Shown here in pieces: positions 12,417-24,267 of a stretch of 64,000 nucleotides of DNA. The position numbers and the translations under genes were made by a program. The stretch is from the NCBI GenBank assembly GCA_037176705.1, contig CM073885.1:217880290-217944289 (forward strand), read 5' to 3'. Below the pieces are notes generated by a model. That model ran no database searches. It worked only from the letters and a program-made list of their open reading frames with translations, and was not told the DNA's origin. The DNA comes from Molossus alvarezi. Taxonomy: Eukaryota > Chordata > Mammalia > Chiroptera > Molossidae. How positions within the stretch are numbered: position 1 is the first letter of the stretch; each line of letters begins with the position of its first letter.

Positions 12417-12479
12417 AGAAATAGAACACAGCAAGTAGAAACTGGAAGAAATTTAAGCCTACCTTGCTCCATCACTGGA

Positions 12480-13915
12480 CTGTAATTGTTGTTAGGGCAG
12501 AAAATATGTTGATCTATCCACCACAGTGAGGTTCAAGTAAATAATTTTTTATAGTATATAGTCCTATTTTATAGATACAAGTGAAATGAGTCACAAACTT
12601 TGCTGTTATAAATATTTCTTTTATTAACTATGGTTTCCCATTGAATGAAGCCATTGAGACTATTTTGACATAAGGAGTCTAAATTATGTACCATTTTCTG
12701 AAAATATATTCACCTCATCATTGTCAGTTAAAAGCAGTACTTTTAACTGGGCTTTTAATTTTTTGCAGTATTAATAGAAAAAGTGGACAAGACATTGGAA
12801 ATGAAACCTTATTGTCAGAGCTAAGTTAATAATAAATCTACTTCCACTTTACCAAGTAAAATGAAAACCAGTGTAGTTATAGAATTAGGAAATGCTGGGT
12901 TTGAAAGGAAATGCATTCATGGAATCCTTTCCCCTTTAGTTCAGTAGGAAACCACCTAAGCCACACCAGGGACATACACCTATTTAAAGCCTTCAGGAAA
13001 CATTACCCAGTATTCCTCAGTTCCTGCTACAGGGTCTTTCAGACTACTCTCATAAACCCACAGAGTTTACAGAGACTTGTAATGTCTTTAGATCTACATT
13101 AGATGCAAAAAGTAGACTTTCCACAGGCTGAGTTAACAATAAAAATAAAATTATGTAAAAAATATAAATTCATATTTTATACAAAATATATCTGGTCACA
13201 CATTCTTGTGAAAAGTCCAAAGTCAACTTTTACTCTACACTTATTTCTTATTTCTTGTGGGATTCAAAGGAAATCACAACTTCTGGGAATTTCATTCTCC
13301 ACATCTGCAAAGTGGTGATAGTAATATACCCAACCAATGGATTAGTGTAAGGACAAACTGAGGTTATATATGTAAAGGATTTAGCATAAGGCCTGTCATA
13401 GCTCAACAATAAATTGGTAATAATTACTTAATATTAAGTTTAATTATTATTTTGGAGTTAATTGAAAATTAATTTTTTATAAATAACTTCTAAATTTTGT
13501 ATTTGTTGATTTCTCAGGAGTTACTTCTCTGAATATCTCAAATCAACTTTTATTTGTTTCATATTATCTGATGACTAAGAGAACTGGAAAATAAAACTTT
13601 CATGCTCTTTAGGCCAAGTTTTGGAGAAAATAAGTAGATTTATGGTCACTGATACTGTTATGTATTAGCAAGTGATACTAGATGACCTTAACTTTCCCCT
13701 CTGGTTTCTTCAGGACTATAGGCTCCGGCCTTTCTTAAAAGCGTTTATGTTATAAAACCTCACCATTGTAAATTATTTCTTTTTCCCTTTGAGATGTAGA
13801 CTTTCTCCTTGCCTCTTGTGTCTTTCTCCAGGATTTGGGAACCATCCTTTTGAAATGTAATCATAAAGAAAGACAAGGCCCCTATCTCCCTCCCAGTTTA
13901 TGTGAGAGGGTAAGA
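12480..13915. other. Unique AT-rich non-coding DNA
   Basis: No gene, RNA or recognised repeat. Two adjacent frames of 63 and 71 codons (12911-13318) have no recognisable features. Confidence 0.4.
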
Positions 13916-13920
13916 ACAAC

Positions 13921-14263
13921 TTTTTTTTTTTTTTTAATTCTCACCCGAGAATATTTTTGCATTTATCTTCAAATAGAGCCAAATTATCTAGAAATAATTT
14001 CCTCCCCTTCACTATTTTTTTTTTTAATCCTCACCCGAGAATATTTTTTCATTCATTTTTTTAGATAGAGTGGGAAGGAGGAAGGGAAAGAGAGAGAGAA
14101 ATATTGATGTGACAATGGGACACATTGAGTGATTGCCACCCACACAACCCCAACCAGGGCCAGGGACAAACTGCAACCGAGGTACATGTCCTTAGTGGGA
14201 ACTGAACCCAGGACTCTGCTCTGCGGGCCGATACTCTAACCACTGAGCCAAACAGGCCAGGGC
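13921..14263 (-). mobile_element. Chimeric Ves-type SINE with an inserted block copied from the 15-kb SINE
   Basis: Read on the minus strand, a SINE head and body (14263 back to about 14100) run into a second SINE tail. This is followed by about 27 bp of unique sequence (13986-14013, complement of ATCTAGAAATAATTTCC and CTCCCCTTCACTA) and then by another SINE tail (about 13978-13921) with its own A-run. The block at 13985 to about 14100 is almost identical to 14998-15113. Approximate target duplications (AGAACAACTTT on the left, AGAACTTAACTTT on the right) flank the whole composite. Confidence 0.8.
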
Positions 14264-14496
14264 GAGAACTTAACTTTGGTAAACACTAATTACCAAACAC
14301 AGATGGCCTAATCAGACTGACCAACCTCCACTCTAATATCCTCCGGGATGTTCCTACTAGCTCACCCAGTGCTTAAAAATTCTTCTGCTTCTCGTTTCAA
14401 CAGATTTGAGTCCAGTCTCTCTCTTGTATTGCTATAGTCTTGACCCCTATTGTAATAGTCTTAAAGTTTTCCTTGCCTGTTCAACTCTGTACAGTG

Positions 14497-14605
14497 CAAA
14501 GCTAGGGGGGGGGGGGGCAGGCAGAGTGGGATGGAGGGGGTCAATGGGGGAAAAAGGGAGCACATATGCAATAATTTTAACAACAAAGATAAATTTTTTA
14601 AAAAA
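14497..14605 (+). mobile_element. Short L1 3'-UTR fragment
   Basis: AAAGCT plus a 13-base G run, then GGGATGGAGGGGGTCAATGG and AAAAAGGGAGCACATATGCAA, matches the G-rich 3' end of bat L1s in this window (compare 59455-59530). About 105 bp, severely 5'-truncated. Confidence 0.7.
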
Positions 14606-14997
14606 GAGCTTTCAAATTATATTTTGCCAAAGTGTGACATAATCAGAGTTCAGTGTTCTATTGGAGTAAAATTGGTTTGTGTTTATCATTATAAAATATA
14701 TTTTATAAAAGTAGAACAAAATGTTTCATTTATGAATATTTTCATTATACAAAATTTTTTAAAAATCAAGACAGCAAAATCAAAAAATGTAGATGACAAT
14801 AGGTCTCCTAAGAAGATTTGGCATTACAGAAATTTGTCCCACAGAGTTTTTATAAATTTTCAAACACATTCAAGAATTTGATTTCCTGCAAAGCTACAAC
14901 AAAGATACTTGCTAAGTTTTAATTCATTTTATTAATAAGATCAAAGAATTTCACTTACCAAAATATTAATATTTACTATGTGATATAGGTAAATATA
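14606..14997. other. Unique AT-rich DNA
   Basis: No gene or repeat recognised. A 116-codon frame that begins in the L1 fragment and runs to 14881 is a chance read-through. Confidence 0.4.
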
Positions 14998-15031
14998 TAT
15001 CTAGAAATAATTTCCTCCCCTTCACTATTTT

Positions 15032-15286
15032 TTTTTTAATCCTCACCCGAGAATATTTTTTCATTCATTTTTGTAGATAAAGTGGGAAGGAGGAAGGGAA
15101 AGAGAGAGAGAGAAACATCAATGTGAGAGAGACATATCAATTGGTTATCTGCTGCACAACCCCAGCCAGAGCCAGGGATTGAACCTGCAACTCAGGAACG
15201 TACCCTTGACCAGGAATCGAACCCTCCACTCCTTGGTCTGAGGGAAGATATTCTAACTGCTGAGCTAGATTCTAACAGGCCAGGGC
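15032..15286 (-). mobile_element. Ves-type bat SINE (source of the copied block)
   Basis: Antisense SINE with tail AATCCTCACCCGAGAAT and an unusual GTGGGAAGGAGGAAGGGAAA tract. The head ends GGCCAGGGC at 15286. Direct repeats TCCCCTTCACTATTTT (15016-15031) and TCCCCTTTACTTTT (15287-15300) show that it inserted here, so the 27 bp to its left is native to this locus and the copy at 13986-14013 is secondary. Confidence 0.88.
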
Positions 15287-15299
15287 TCCCCTTTACTTT

Positions 15300-16654
15300 T
15301 TATCAACAAAAAAAGTGCTCTCATTTTCTGCCTATGCTATTCTCCTTTTCTGTTCTATCTTTCCCTTAAATTGTAGCAACTATAACCAAAATCCTATAAA
15401 TACACCAAATACTTCACATTTCATACAACTACTTCTAATATTACCCCAAAGGTGTTCACTCCTAATGTTTGATATAGATTACAATAGAGATTATATTTGA
15501 TCTCCAATATTTGTAAACCACCCCCGATCCTCATATTTTGTCCTCATATTCCAAATTTTCTGGCCTTCTCTGGGATTGAAGATCAAAGTAACAATTGAGT
15601 CACATTTACTGTGGGGCCAACAAAGGCCCAGGTTAAAACTTACTATCAATAGATCAATGCCACTGCCTTCCAAGTAGTTAAAAAAGCATTGTTTCCCCAT
15701 GTAGATGTGTATGTTTCCCCTGCTTACTGTAAATCAAGGTTCCGAGTTTATGTGAAACCTTAGTGGTATCCATGGCCCTTCTTCATGCTTCTCAGCTTCA
15801 CCGTTTCAACTTGGAGCCAGAGGAAACCCCCACTGTGTTCCTCCACTACCAAGAAAGGGGGTTGATCAAACCCAACACTCCTCTGGCCATCATTTTGAGA
15901 ATCCATTATTTTCCTCTTCGTTCCAACTTGTATGGTTATTAAGGAGCAAGGGAGAGTTACCTGCTCTGCTCCCACTACCTTCTGAGTCCCCAGACTTCCT
16001 CATTGTGGAGACCTGATACATTGTATTTATCTCTGGTAGAGGGCCAGTGGCATTCTGGCTGTGGAGCCCGGACAAAGGGACCTGCACCGCTGTCAAACCC
16101 ACACACACACCTTGCTACATTCTTCCTTTCTCTATTGTCAACCTGATTGCCGCTCTTTTAGTGGAAACAACAGGAGAGCAAACTATAAACAGACATTGAG
16201 AAAGTCGCTAGGTCGGGTGAAGCTGTAGTTATTGTTGTTCTTGTTGTTTTTAATTAAAAGAAGAGAACAAGATATTAACTATGCAAAGACCAAAGGGATC
16301 TCAATATACCCTAAATCTATAAATATTTAAGCAGATTTCTCCCTCCCTGACTCTTCAACAACATATGCTGGTGTCTCCTTTAGCTCCTAAGAGCCGGTCC
16401 CTCCTGTGGTCTCCGAGCACCTGAAGTCTCTGTGGTGATTAGCAGATTCCGTGCAGCCCCGGGCCTGACTCCAATCACTATCTCCTTGAAAATTGCTGAA
16501 CCCTGATGCGGTTGCACAGCACAGAGCAGGCCTTGTGACTGGGGCCTGGTCCTCATTACAGCCCAGAGACTTGAGATTGTTTGCGTGGCTGGAACATCTT
16601 CCTTGCGGGTGGCTAATTAGTGCTTCCCCAGGGCTTCTGCTCTGAATACTTAAG
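15300..16654. other. Unique non-coding DNA, GC-richer towards the right
   Basis: No repeat family recognised. 15700-16110 and 16370-16640 are clearly less AT-rich than the surroundings. Minus-strand frames of about 70 codons (15760-16108) overlap each other in different frames and carry no recognisable domain. Possible regulatory or old exonic DNA, but nothing can be assigned. Confidence 0.35.
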
Positions 16655-16717
16655 GGTAATCATTGCTTAGATACACTCCCCATAACTGCATGGGGAGTGT
16701 ATCTAAGCAATTTTACC
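16655..16717. repeat. Perfect 22-bp inverted repeat (hairpin) with 6-nt loop
   Basis: The left arm 16662-16683 begins ATTGCTTAGATACACTCCC, and its exact reverse complement occupies 16690-16711. The loop AACTGC is 16684-16689. After a small internal loop (TC against T), a further 5 bp pair (GGTAA 16655-16659 with TTACC 16713-16717), making a 63-nt stem-loop. It is not within a recognised repeat. It could be a pre-microRNA-like hairpin, a recent template-switch product or an assembly artefact. Confidence 0.95.
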
Positions 16718-16719
16718 AA

Positions 16720-17580
16720 GTCAACTGACAACAGCTTGCAGTAATATTAGCCCTGTTACATGAAGACAAGTGCTCTCCACCCAACAAAGACGGAGACTGG
16801 CACCACTCAATAAATCACCGCAGCATCCTTGAAAGCTTAGCCTCGGTTCTGAGCCATTAATTTCAGCAAGATCTTCTGACAGGACGTTTTGAGAGAACGA
16901 GAGCATGCTCCTTCTTGAGCTAAATTATAAAGAGCAAATTCTCCTAGCTACCAAGCTGGCAACCCATTTAACACCTAGGGTAATCAAATAAATTTTTGAC
17001 ATTTTTTTTTATCAGAGTCTTATTACCCAGGTTATAGAGAATAATTTTCCTTTAAGAATATACGATAAATGCCTATGTAGCCTCTACCTTCAGGGAATTA
17101 CCTGACGTTTCAGAAACACTGAGTACTTGAATAGGACTAGATATGCATGCAAGTTTCCTTTATTGGCCAAACACCAGGTGATGTTACCAAAATCGGCACT
17201 TCATGACAAAAGAAGTTCACCAGAAAACTGAAAGTGAAATGTTGGAAAATAAACTCATAAATGTTAAGGATGAGAGCAGTATCACAAGGGCAATGACCAA
17301 TCAGAATCTTGTCTTTGATCCTATAAAACCACAAAACATCTTCTATCCCACAAACAGATATAGTGTCAACAGACACTCTAATAGGAACTGGAATGTAAGA
17401 CATTTCAGAGAATTTCGTAGAAGAGATGTGTTGTTCCACAAGGTCTCATGACAACATTCTTTATAAAAGAGCCAGTTCTCATTTCATGACACAGTTAAAA
17501 AGAGTAAGCACTCTCTATACCATGAAATAATGATAATTTTAGTGAAAAAGAATTGGAAGTCTGTAAAGAAATAAGATAAA
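16720..17580. other. Unique non-coding DNA
   Basis: No gene recognised. An 82-codon plus-strand frame at 17203-17451 and a 100-codon minus-strand frame overlapping it are unlike any family I know. Confidence 0.4.
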
Positions 17581-17581
17581 A

Positions 17582-17622
17582 ATCTATCATCTATCTATAT
17601 ATCTATCTATCCTCTATCTATT
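17582..17622. repeat. (ATCT)n imperfect microsatellite
   Basis: Interrupted tetranucleotide run of ATCT/CTAT units. Confidence 0.85.
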
Positions 17623-18898
17623 AAAAAGGGATGAGAGATGCTAGCTTTAGAAATTTATAAGTGCTAAGTACACATCAAAATAATTCATAAATGTTTTTTA
17701 TTTAAGAGAAGATCTGATGGTCCTGTAGCTATTTGTTTTAAATGATCTAAGACAGTCACATTTCTTGTTACAATTAATGGGAAAAAAATGATTTAAAATA
17801 TAAAACTTTTATTTGAAATTTTAGGTTCTGAAATGAAACAAAAACACTATCAGTTTCAAATTTCAAACCAAAATAACAAACATTTGTATTCTAAGGAGCC
17901 TAAGAGTAGAAGATACCTTAACTTGAGTCCCATCTATTATAATATAAATGCAGTGAAGTATGGCTGCAACAAAGGTGAGGTGCGTGATTGGCCAAATCTA
18001 AGCAACATGTAATAATTTAGTAGTGAAAGGAGTATGACATTGGAAACTTTGTAGAATGAACACAGCACTAAGGTGATTAAATGGCTTTGATAATTTAAGA
18101 TATATAGAAGTATGATAAAATTAAGTTTATGGGGTTATGTTAAGTCTTATTAAGTCTGTAAAATTCTTGTACATACTTACTCAAAAGTCATTTATAGGTA
18201 TTTTTGTCTAATTAAAAGGTACTAACAAAATGTATTTTATTTTGCTACAATAATTTTATATAAATTAACTTAGAAGAATAAAAATTAAATATAGCAACAG
18301 TTTTATTTTTTTAAATAAAATAGATATAAAGTTACTCTTTAAACTGTTATCTATTTCTTTTTCGGATTTTGTTTTTTTCTCTTATGCCATTCATTTTTTT
18401 CAGAGACCAAATAAAGTTTTCCTTCAGATTTCCAAACAAGGAATTTTTGAACACAAAGAACAAGCATATTGCTTTACTTGAAATATTTTTGCAAAAGGCT
18501 TCCTATAATTTTTTCTTAAACATAAAGAAATTTGAATCTAAGATAAATTCAAATTTGAGTTCAATATTCACATAACCTTGATTTTCTGGCCTGTTGACTG
18601 AGGAGCTTCCAATACCATTATTCATGTAGTGATAACATCTGGGATCTCCTCCGTTGCACAGATAATGCCTAATGGGCACAACGTATTTGGGACAAGTGAA
18701 GGTTCCTGCATTGAATGCCTTTGCACTATCTATATTATTGTAAACCTGCCAATTTTCCCAGAAATGCAAGACTAGTGACTTAGATAACAATAGTGACAGC
18801 ACTTTAGATTGCTTTCAATTCTTCTCAAATTTTCATCACTACTAAATCCAAAAGACGCTAATGACCAAGTGTATGTAATGGTCATTAACTTTCCTTCC
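17623..18898. other. Unique AT-rich DNA
   Basis: Strongly AT-rich with no supportable gene or repeat. Confidence 0.4.
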
Positions 18899-18910
18899 GA
18901 TTTTTGTTTT

Positions 18911-19112
18911 GAAATTTTTTCTTTACTGATTTTTAGAGAGAGAGGAAGGGAAAGGGAGAGAGAAATAGAAGCATCGATGAGAGAGAGCATCCTGCATGCC
19001 CCTCACTGGGAGTTTGGCCCACAACCTGGTCATGTGCCCTGACAGGGAATCAGACTGGTGACCTCTTGGTGCATGGGTCAATGCTCAACCACTGAGCCAC
19101 ACTGGCCAGGAG
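18911..19112 (-). mobile_element. Ves-type bat SINE (GTGTGGCTCAGTGGTTGAGC subfamily)
   Basis: Antisense copy. Perfect 12-bp direct repeats GATTTTTGTTTT at 18899-18910 and 19113-19124 mark the insertion. Confidence 0.95.
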
Positions 19113-19124
19113 GATTTTTGTTTT

Positions 19125-19823
19125 AATTCTATTAAATTTCCCACTGATTGAGTAGTGTCATTAAAAGCCAGATCTTTCACTTTAGGTAGATGAATTTATG
19201 CAGATATATTTGCTGAATATGCATTTTACAACTGTGCATGGGTCTGAGATGTGTAAAAAATATCAATAAAACTCAAAAGTATCCATTTAATTGACAGTTT
19301 GTGTGACAGCTATTATTTTATTGCAAAATTAGTTGCTTTATTATATAATACTAAATAAGCCGAGGATACACTGATCTCATTAAAATTTTGTCTTAAAAAG
19401 ACTTCCTTCTTTATTATTCAAAATATTTAATTTAGAAGTTGAACACATTTTAGGAATAAACTATGAGTTCCTAAATAGAAATATTTCTTATCCTTTCTTT
19501 TTTTCTCTGATTTCCAGAAACTCCAAGAATTTGCCTTTAAGCACAGATGAAATAGACTTGGATGCACTTTTCATAGAAACTGTTGTCTTGCAAGAAATAA
19601 ACTATTTTCAACTGTGAATTTCACATAAATTTAATTTTTCACTTTGTTTTGAATGAACAGATGATAATTTAGTAGCAGATTTCTCTTCCAAATGCAATTA
19701 TTTTAAGTGCATTTCACCTCTTTCATGCTTTTCTAATTTTCTAGAATTTTAATTTTAATTACAACCTCTTTATGATTCTATGGATTGATCTCCATAGTTG
19801 CAACTTTGTTTGAAGCAATATAA
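19125..19823. other. Unique AT-rich DNA
   Basis: No gene or repeat recognised. Confidence 0.4.
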
Positions 19824-19835
19824 TATCTAATCCTT

Positions 19836-19995
19836 GCCCTGACTGGTTTTGCTCAGTGGTTAGAGCATCAGCCCACATATCAGAGAGTCCCGGGTTTGGT
19901 TCCTGCTAAGGGCATGTACCTCAGTTGCAGTTTGTCCCTAGCCCCAGTTGAGGTCATGTGGGTGATAACCACTTGATGTGTCTCTCTGACATTGA

Positions 19996-20080
<85 letters not shown>

Positions 20081-20171
20081 TCCTCCCTCTTTCCCTCCTA
20101 CCCTATCTGAAGATAAATACAGAAATGTCCCTGGGTGAGGATAAAAAAAAAAGTAAAAAAATATATATATA
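19836..20171 (+). mobile_element. Ves-type bat SINE with expanded CT tract
   Basis: Sense copy beginning GCCCTGACTGGTTTTGCTCAGTGG. Its internal pyrimidine stretch has grown into about 90 bp of (CT)n with CCTCTTT interruptions (about 20000-20092). Direct repeats TATCTAATCCTT (19824-19835) and TATCTTATCCTT (20172-20183) flank it. Confidence 0.95.
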
Positions 20172-20207
20172 TATCTTATCCTTTATGTGACTACATGTCT
20201 CAATTTT

Positions 20208-20450
20208 TTTTTTTTTATCCTCACCCAAGGACACTTTTTCATTCTTTGTTCAGATAGAGCAGGAGGGTGAGGGTGAGAGAGAGAGAGAAACATCGATGTG
20301 AAAGGGACACATCGAGTGGCTGCCACCCGCACGACCAACCAGGGCCGGGGACAAACTGCAACCGAGGTACATGCCCTTAGCGGGAACCGAACCCAGGTCT
20401 CTCCGGACCGCAGGCGGATGCTCTAACCGCTGAGCCAAACCAGCCAGGGC
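20208..20450 (-). mobile_element. Ves-type bat SINE, young
   Basis: Near-consensus antisense copy. Perfect direct repeat ATGTCTCAATTTT (20195-20207 and 20451-20463). Confidence 0.97.
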
Positions 20451-20464
20451 ATGTCTCAATTTTT

Positions 20465-21048
20465 CTGAGACGTTCCAGGTCATATATAATGTTCAGGCAC
20501 CTAACCAGGTTACCATTTTTATTCTGAATTTTGTATTCTTAAAAATAAGTAGTTATTAATAGATGCACAAAAAAAGCAAAATGGCTTATACTTCTACTTA
20601 GTTCCAGCTCTTGCCATGTGAAAATCTAGTAGTTTGTAAGAAGCGTGCATAACAACACCATGGCTAAATCTAAAAGGTGATCAACAGTAACCAGAATCTT
20701 CAATATTTTCTACATGCCATATAGCAAACAGCTCCCTTTCAAGGACAACGTGATCACTCATAGAAAAACAGAATTTAAGCTGAAAACCCAACAGCTACGG
20801 ACAGCTAACACCTTCTGGTCTTAGATGGTAGAAGGGAAAGTATTTGACATGGCTATACCAGACGTCCACTTAGGGTTTTATCCAGTTGTTTTGTGGCCCA
20901 CACCACAGACTGGAAGATGCATGAAACTATCAGGTCATCAGTAGGCAATGTCAGAGGAAAAGTACAGGTTAGTTGTGCATGCAACCAGCCTGCAGCTCCA
21001 ACGTGTGTCAGAAATGGAGGCAGAGGGAGTCTGTAGCTGAGTGTATAG
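20465..21048. other. Unique non-coding DNA
   Basis: No gene or repeat recognised. Confidence 0.4.
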
Positions 21049-21049
21049 A

Positions 21050-21500
21050 GCTGTGTTGTCCAACAGGTACTCACCAGTCACGATTATTTAAATTTAAATT
21101 AATATTAAATAAAGTGTAAAATTCAGCTTTTTTTTTTTATCCTCACCCAAGGATATTTTTTACATTAATCTTCAGATGGAGCTGAAGGGAGAGAGTAAGA
21201 GAGAGAGAGAGAGAGAGAAACATTGATGTGAGAGAGACACATCAACTAGTTGCCTCCTCACAACCCCAACCAGGGCCAGGGACAAACTGCAACCAAAGTA
21301 TGTGCCCTTGGCTGGAATCAAACTCCGGATTCTTCAGTCCCCGGGCGACGCTCTTAACCACTGAGCCAAACTGGCCAGAGCTAAAATTCAGCTTCTTAAT
21401 TACACTAGCCCTATTACATGTGCACAATGGCCACACTTGGCAAATGGCTACAGTATCGGACAATGTGCATAGAGAACATTTCTATCATTGCCCAAATTTC
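21050..21500 (+). mobile_element. MER5A-like hAT-Charlie DNA transposon, split by a SINE
   Basis: TGTTGTCCAACAGGTACTCACC at the left and GCCACACTTGGCAAATGG, then CAGTATCGGACAATG, at the right match the well-known short MER5A fossil. Its middle is interrupted by the SINE at 21130-21381. Confidence 0.75.
21130..21381 (-). mobile_element. Ves-type bat SINE inside MER5A
   Basis: Antisense copy with perfect 13-bp direct repeats TAAAATTCAGCTT (21117-21129 and 21382-21394). Confidence 0.96.
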
Positions 21501-22074
21501 CACTGAACAGGGTTGATATAGTGTGCACCCCTTTGCTAGTTTTGTAATTTACTGTATGTTTAAGTCCGTAAGTATTTATTTTACTTTTTGGTGAGCATTT
21601 GTATTTTGTAATTAACTTTTAGATGGTGATGGACTCAGTAAAATTAGAGTGTACTGTACTGAAATGTTAGGAACTATATAGTTCCTTCTAAGAAAAGTTT
21701 ATTAGAAATGTAACTCACAAAAAGTTGTTGACATTTGTCATCCACCATGGGAGCCATGGTGATGTCACTGACCCCTGAAAACCATCAGAAACAAATGTGG
21801 TGAAAAACATTAACACTGATTGTTTCTAAAAAAATGTATCTTAAGACTATTTTAATTGATGCAGCTTTGCAAAAGTTGCATTTCCTATAACTTTATTGAG
21901 CATAAATTTTCCTTTAGGTCAAACAATTGTGTGTCTAAACTAATATTGTTCATTTATAATTTTAAATTATCTTGTGTATGTACTAAAAGTGAAGAGTAGT
22001 TGCTATTATGCATCATTGGTTCCTACACAGAAGAATTTTACAACATCTAAATGATGCCAGGGCCTGAATTAGTT
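21500..22074. other. Unique AT-rich DNA
   Basis: No gene recognised. Confidence 0.4.
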
Positions 22075-22440
22075 CATTTGACACATGTATCAGAAATGCA
22101 TTCATTTTTATTGCTAAGTAGTCATGTACATGTCACAATTTGTTTGTCCATTCACCTACTTATGAATACCTGTGTTATCTTCTGAATTTATACTTGATGG
22201 ATAAGAATGTTCTTGTACAAATCTTCTGTAGACATGTTTTCAAATCTCTTCAATAAGTATTTAAGAGTACAGTTGCAATGTTGTAGGGTTGTGTGTTGCG
22301 CAATTTTACACTCAAACCATCAATGTTTGAAAGTTCCAGTTGCCCCACATCCATAACAACCTTTACTGTCGGTATTCTAGTAGATGTGAAGTGGTAACTC
22401 ATTGAGAATCTGCATTTCCTTGATAAAGAATGATGGTAAG

Positions 22441-22599
22441 GCCCTAGTCGGGTTGGCTCAGCGGTTAGAGTGTCAGCCTGCGGTCCAGAGAGACCCGGGT
22501 TCGGTTCCCACTAAGGGCGCGTACCTCGGTTGCAGTTCGTCCCTGGTCCTGGATGGGTCGTGCGGGTGGCAACTATTCGATATGTCCCTTTCACGTCCA

Positions 22600-22651
<52 letters not shown>

Positions 22652-22716
22652 TCTCTCTCCCTCCCACTCTATCTGAACAAAAAGTAGAAAAATGTCCCCA
22701 GGTGAGGATAAAAAAA
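22441..22716 (+). mobile_element. Ves-type bat SINE
   Basis: Sense copy with a (CT)n tract at about 22603-22648. Perfect 12-bp direct repeats AATGATGGTAAG at 22429-22440 and 22717-22728. Confidence 0.97.
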
Positions 22717-22863
22717 AATGATGGTAAGTACTTTTTGTGCACTTATTGGCTGTACATCTTCTTTGTGAAGTGTATGTTCAAGTCCTCTGTCAATTTTTCA
22801 ATTGGCTTATTCAAATTTTTATTGTTGACTTAGAGAAATTCTTTTTCTTTTCCTTCTTTTCTT

Positions 22864-23107
22864 TTTTTATCCTCCCCCAAGGACTTTTTTCCATTTTTTG
22901 TTCAGATAGAGTGGGAGGGAGAGAGATGAAGAGAGAGAGAAAGAGAAACATCGACATGAAAGGGACACATAGACTGGTTGCCACCCGCACGACCAACCAG
23001 GGCCGGGGATGAACTGCAACCAAAGTACGCGCCCTCAGTGGGAACTGAACCCGGGTCTCTCTGGACGACAGGCTAATGTTCCAACCACTGAGCCAAACGG
23101 GCCAGGG
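22864..23107 (-). mobile_element. Ves-type bat SINE
   Basis: Antisense copy. Direct repeats TTAGAGAAATTCTTT on the left and CTAGAGAAGTTCTTT on the right. Confidence 0.94.
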
Positions 23108-23847
23108 CTAGAGAAGTTCTTTATACATTCTAAATATAAGACCATTTACATTCATTTTCCTACTGATACAGTTTGATGAACATAAATTTTTAATTGGGGC
23201 GAAGCTCAATTTAGCAATTGTTTTCTTTTACATTTTTTACTTTTTGCATCTTCTTCAATAAATTGTTGCCTATTCTGTGATGGTGAATATATTGCATTAT
23301 TTTTTTCTAGAAATTTTATGACTAAATTCTACATTTGAGTCTTGATCCATTTATAATTTTTTTTTGCTGTTTGTGTAAAGAGTGACATGGGAGTATTCCA
23401 TATAGATGTCCCACTGTTCCAGCAGCATTTGTCAAAAAGAACTTTGTTTCCCAGTGGAAATTCCCTTTGCGTTTTTCAAAGATTGATTGATCCTATATAT
23501 GTGCATCTATTTTGAAACCCTCTATTTTTATCTATTTATTTATTTATTTGTCTGTATTCTAAAACCATACTGTATTCTTTCTTCTAGCTTCATATTAAAC
23601 CTTTAAATTAGGTAGTTGAAGTCTTTAATTTGTAAGACTGCTCATTCTACATGCTTTACATCTCCATATAAATTTTAAATTAGCTTGTCTATTTTTTCAA
23701 AATAACCTACATGGGCTTACATATAAATTTAGGGAAAATAATAATAACCAAAAGTGAATACTATACATTGTACAATGCTATACATTGCCGTCTGCCTTTT
23801 CTCCTCTAGGACATAGAAACCCTTGAAAGCAATAACCCATGTAATAG

Positions 23848-24085
23848 TACACAGTTGACACATGAGTAGCAGCACAAACTTCTGGGTTAAACTCCAAGCT
23901 TTCCCCTTTAGTAGCTATATATCTTTGAGCAAATAACTAAATCTTTCTGTGTTCCAGTTTTCATATCTATGGAACAGGGATGATAAAACCCTCTTTAAGT
24001 TGTTTTGTGGATTAAATAAGATAATATACATAAAGCTCTTAGAATACTGTTTAACATAGATTAAACCCACAGTAAATGTTACCTA
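23848..24085 (+). mobile_element. MIR SINE
   Basis: Old tRNA-derived mammalian MIR in the sense direction. Its core reads TAGCTATATATCTTTGAGCAA, AACTAAATCTTTCTGTGTTCC, GGAACAGGGATGATAAAACC, TTTGTGGATTAAATAAGAT. Confidence 0.85.
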
Positions 24086-24267
24086 TTATTGTTGTTAATA
24101 TTTTTATTCTTCTTATTGCTAACTTAATTAATTCTTCCCTCACATTATAGGGGTGGTAACATCTGAACTATCCTAGAGATATTTATTAATCGTAAACATT
24201 GCCAAGGAAGGTATTCCTTAACACTGCAGTAATAACAGCTTTAGATCTCTTCTTCTTATGTCTGACT

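Larger units (their letters stand above)
22075..23720 (-). mobile_element. Ancient L1 (L1M) ORF2 3' part, antisense, with two SINEs inserted
   Basis: On the minus strand this reads as the C-terminal part of an old L1 ORF2. On the plus strand it appears as TTGTTTGTCCATTCACCTAC, AGTTGCCCCACATCCATAAC, GTGAAGTGGTAACTCATTG, then (past the SINEs) TGTCCCACTGTTCCAGCAGC and further upstream L1 sequence. Frames are completely broken. Confidence 0.82.

Noticed and set aside
14531..14881. 116-codon frame
   Set aside because: Starts in an L1 3'-UTR fragment and runs into AT-rich DNA with poly-lysine/phenylalanine composition.
20208..20450. tRNA-gene-like A and B boxes in many places
   Set aside because: The matches are the tRNA-derived heads of Ves SINEs (with tails and target duplications), not genuine tRNA genes; they lack proper acceptor stems.
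22473..22742. Arginine/glutamate-repeat protein (RERERE) on the minus strand
   Set aside because: Translation of the CT tract of a SINE. The same artefact occurs at 56428-56640 and 51334-51549.
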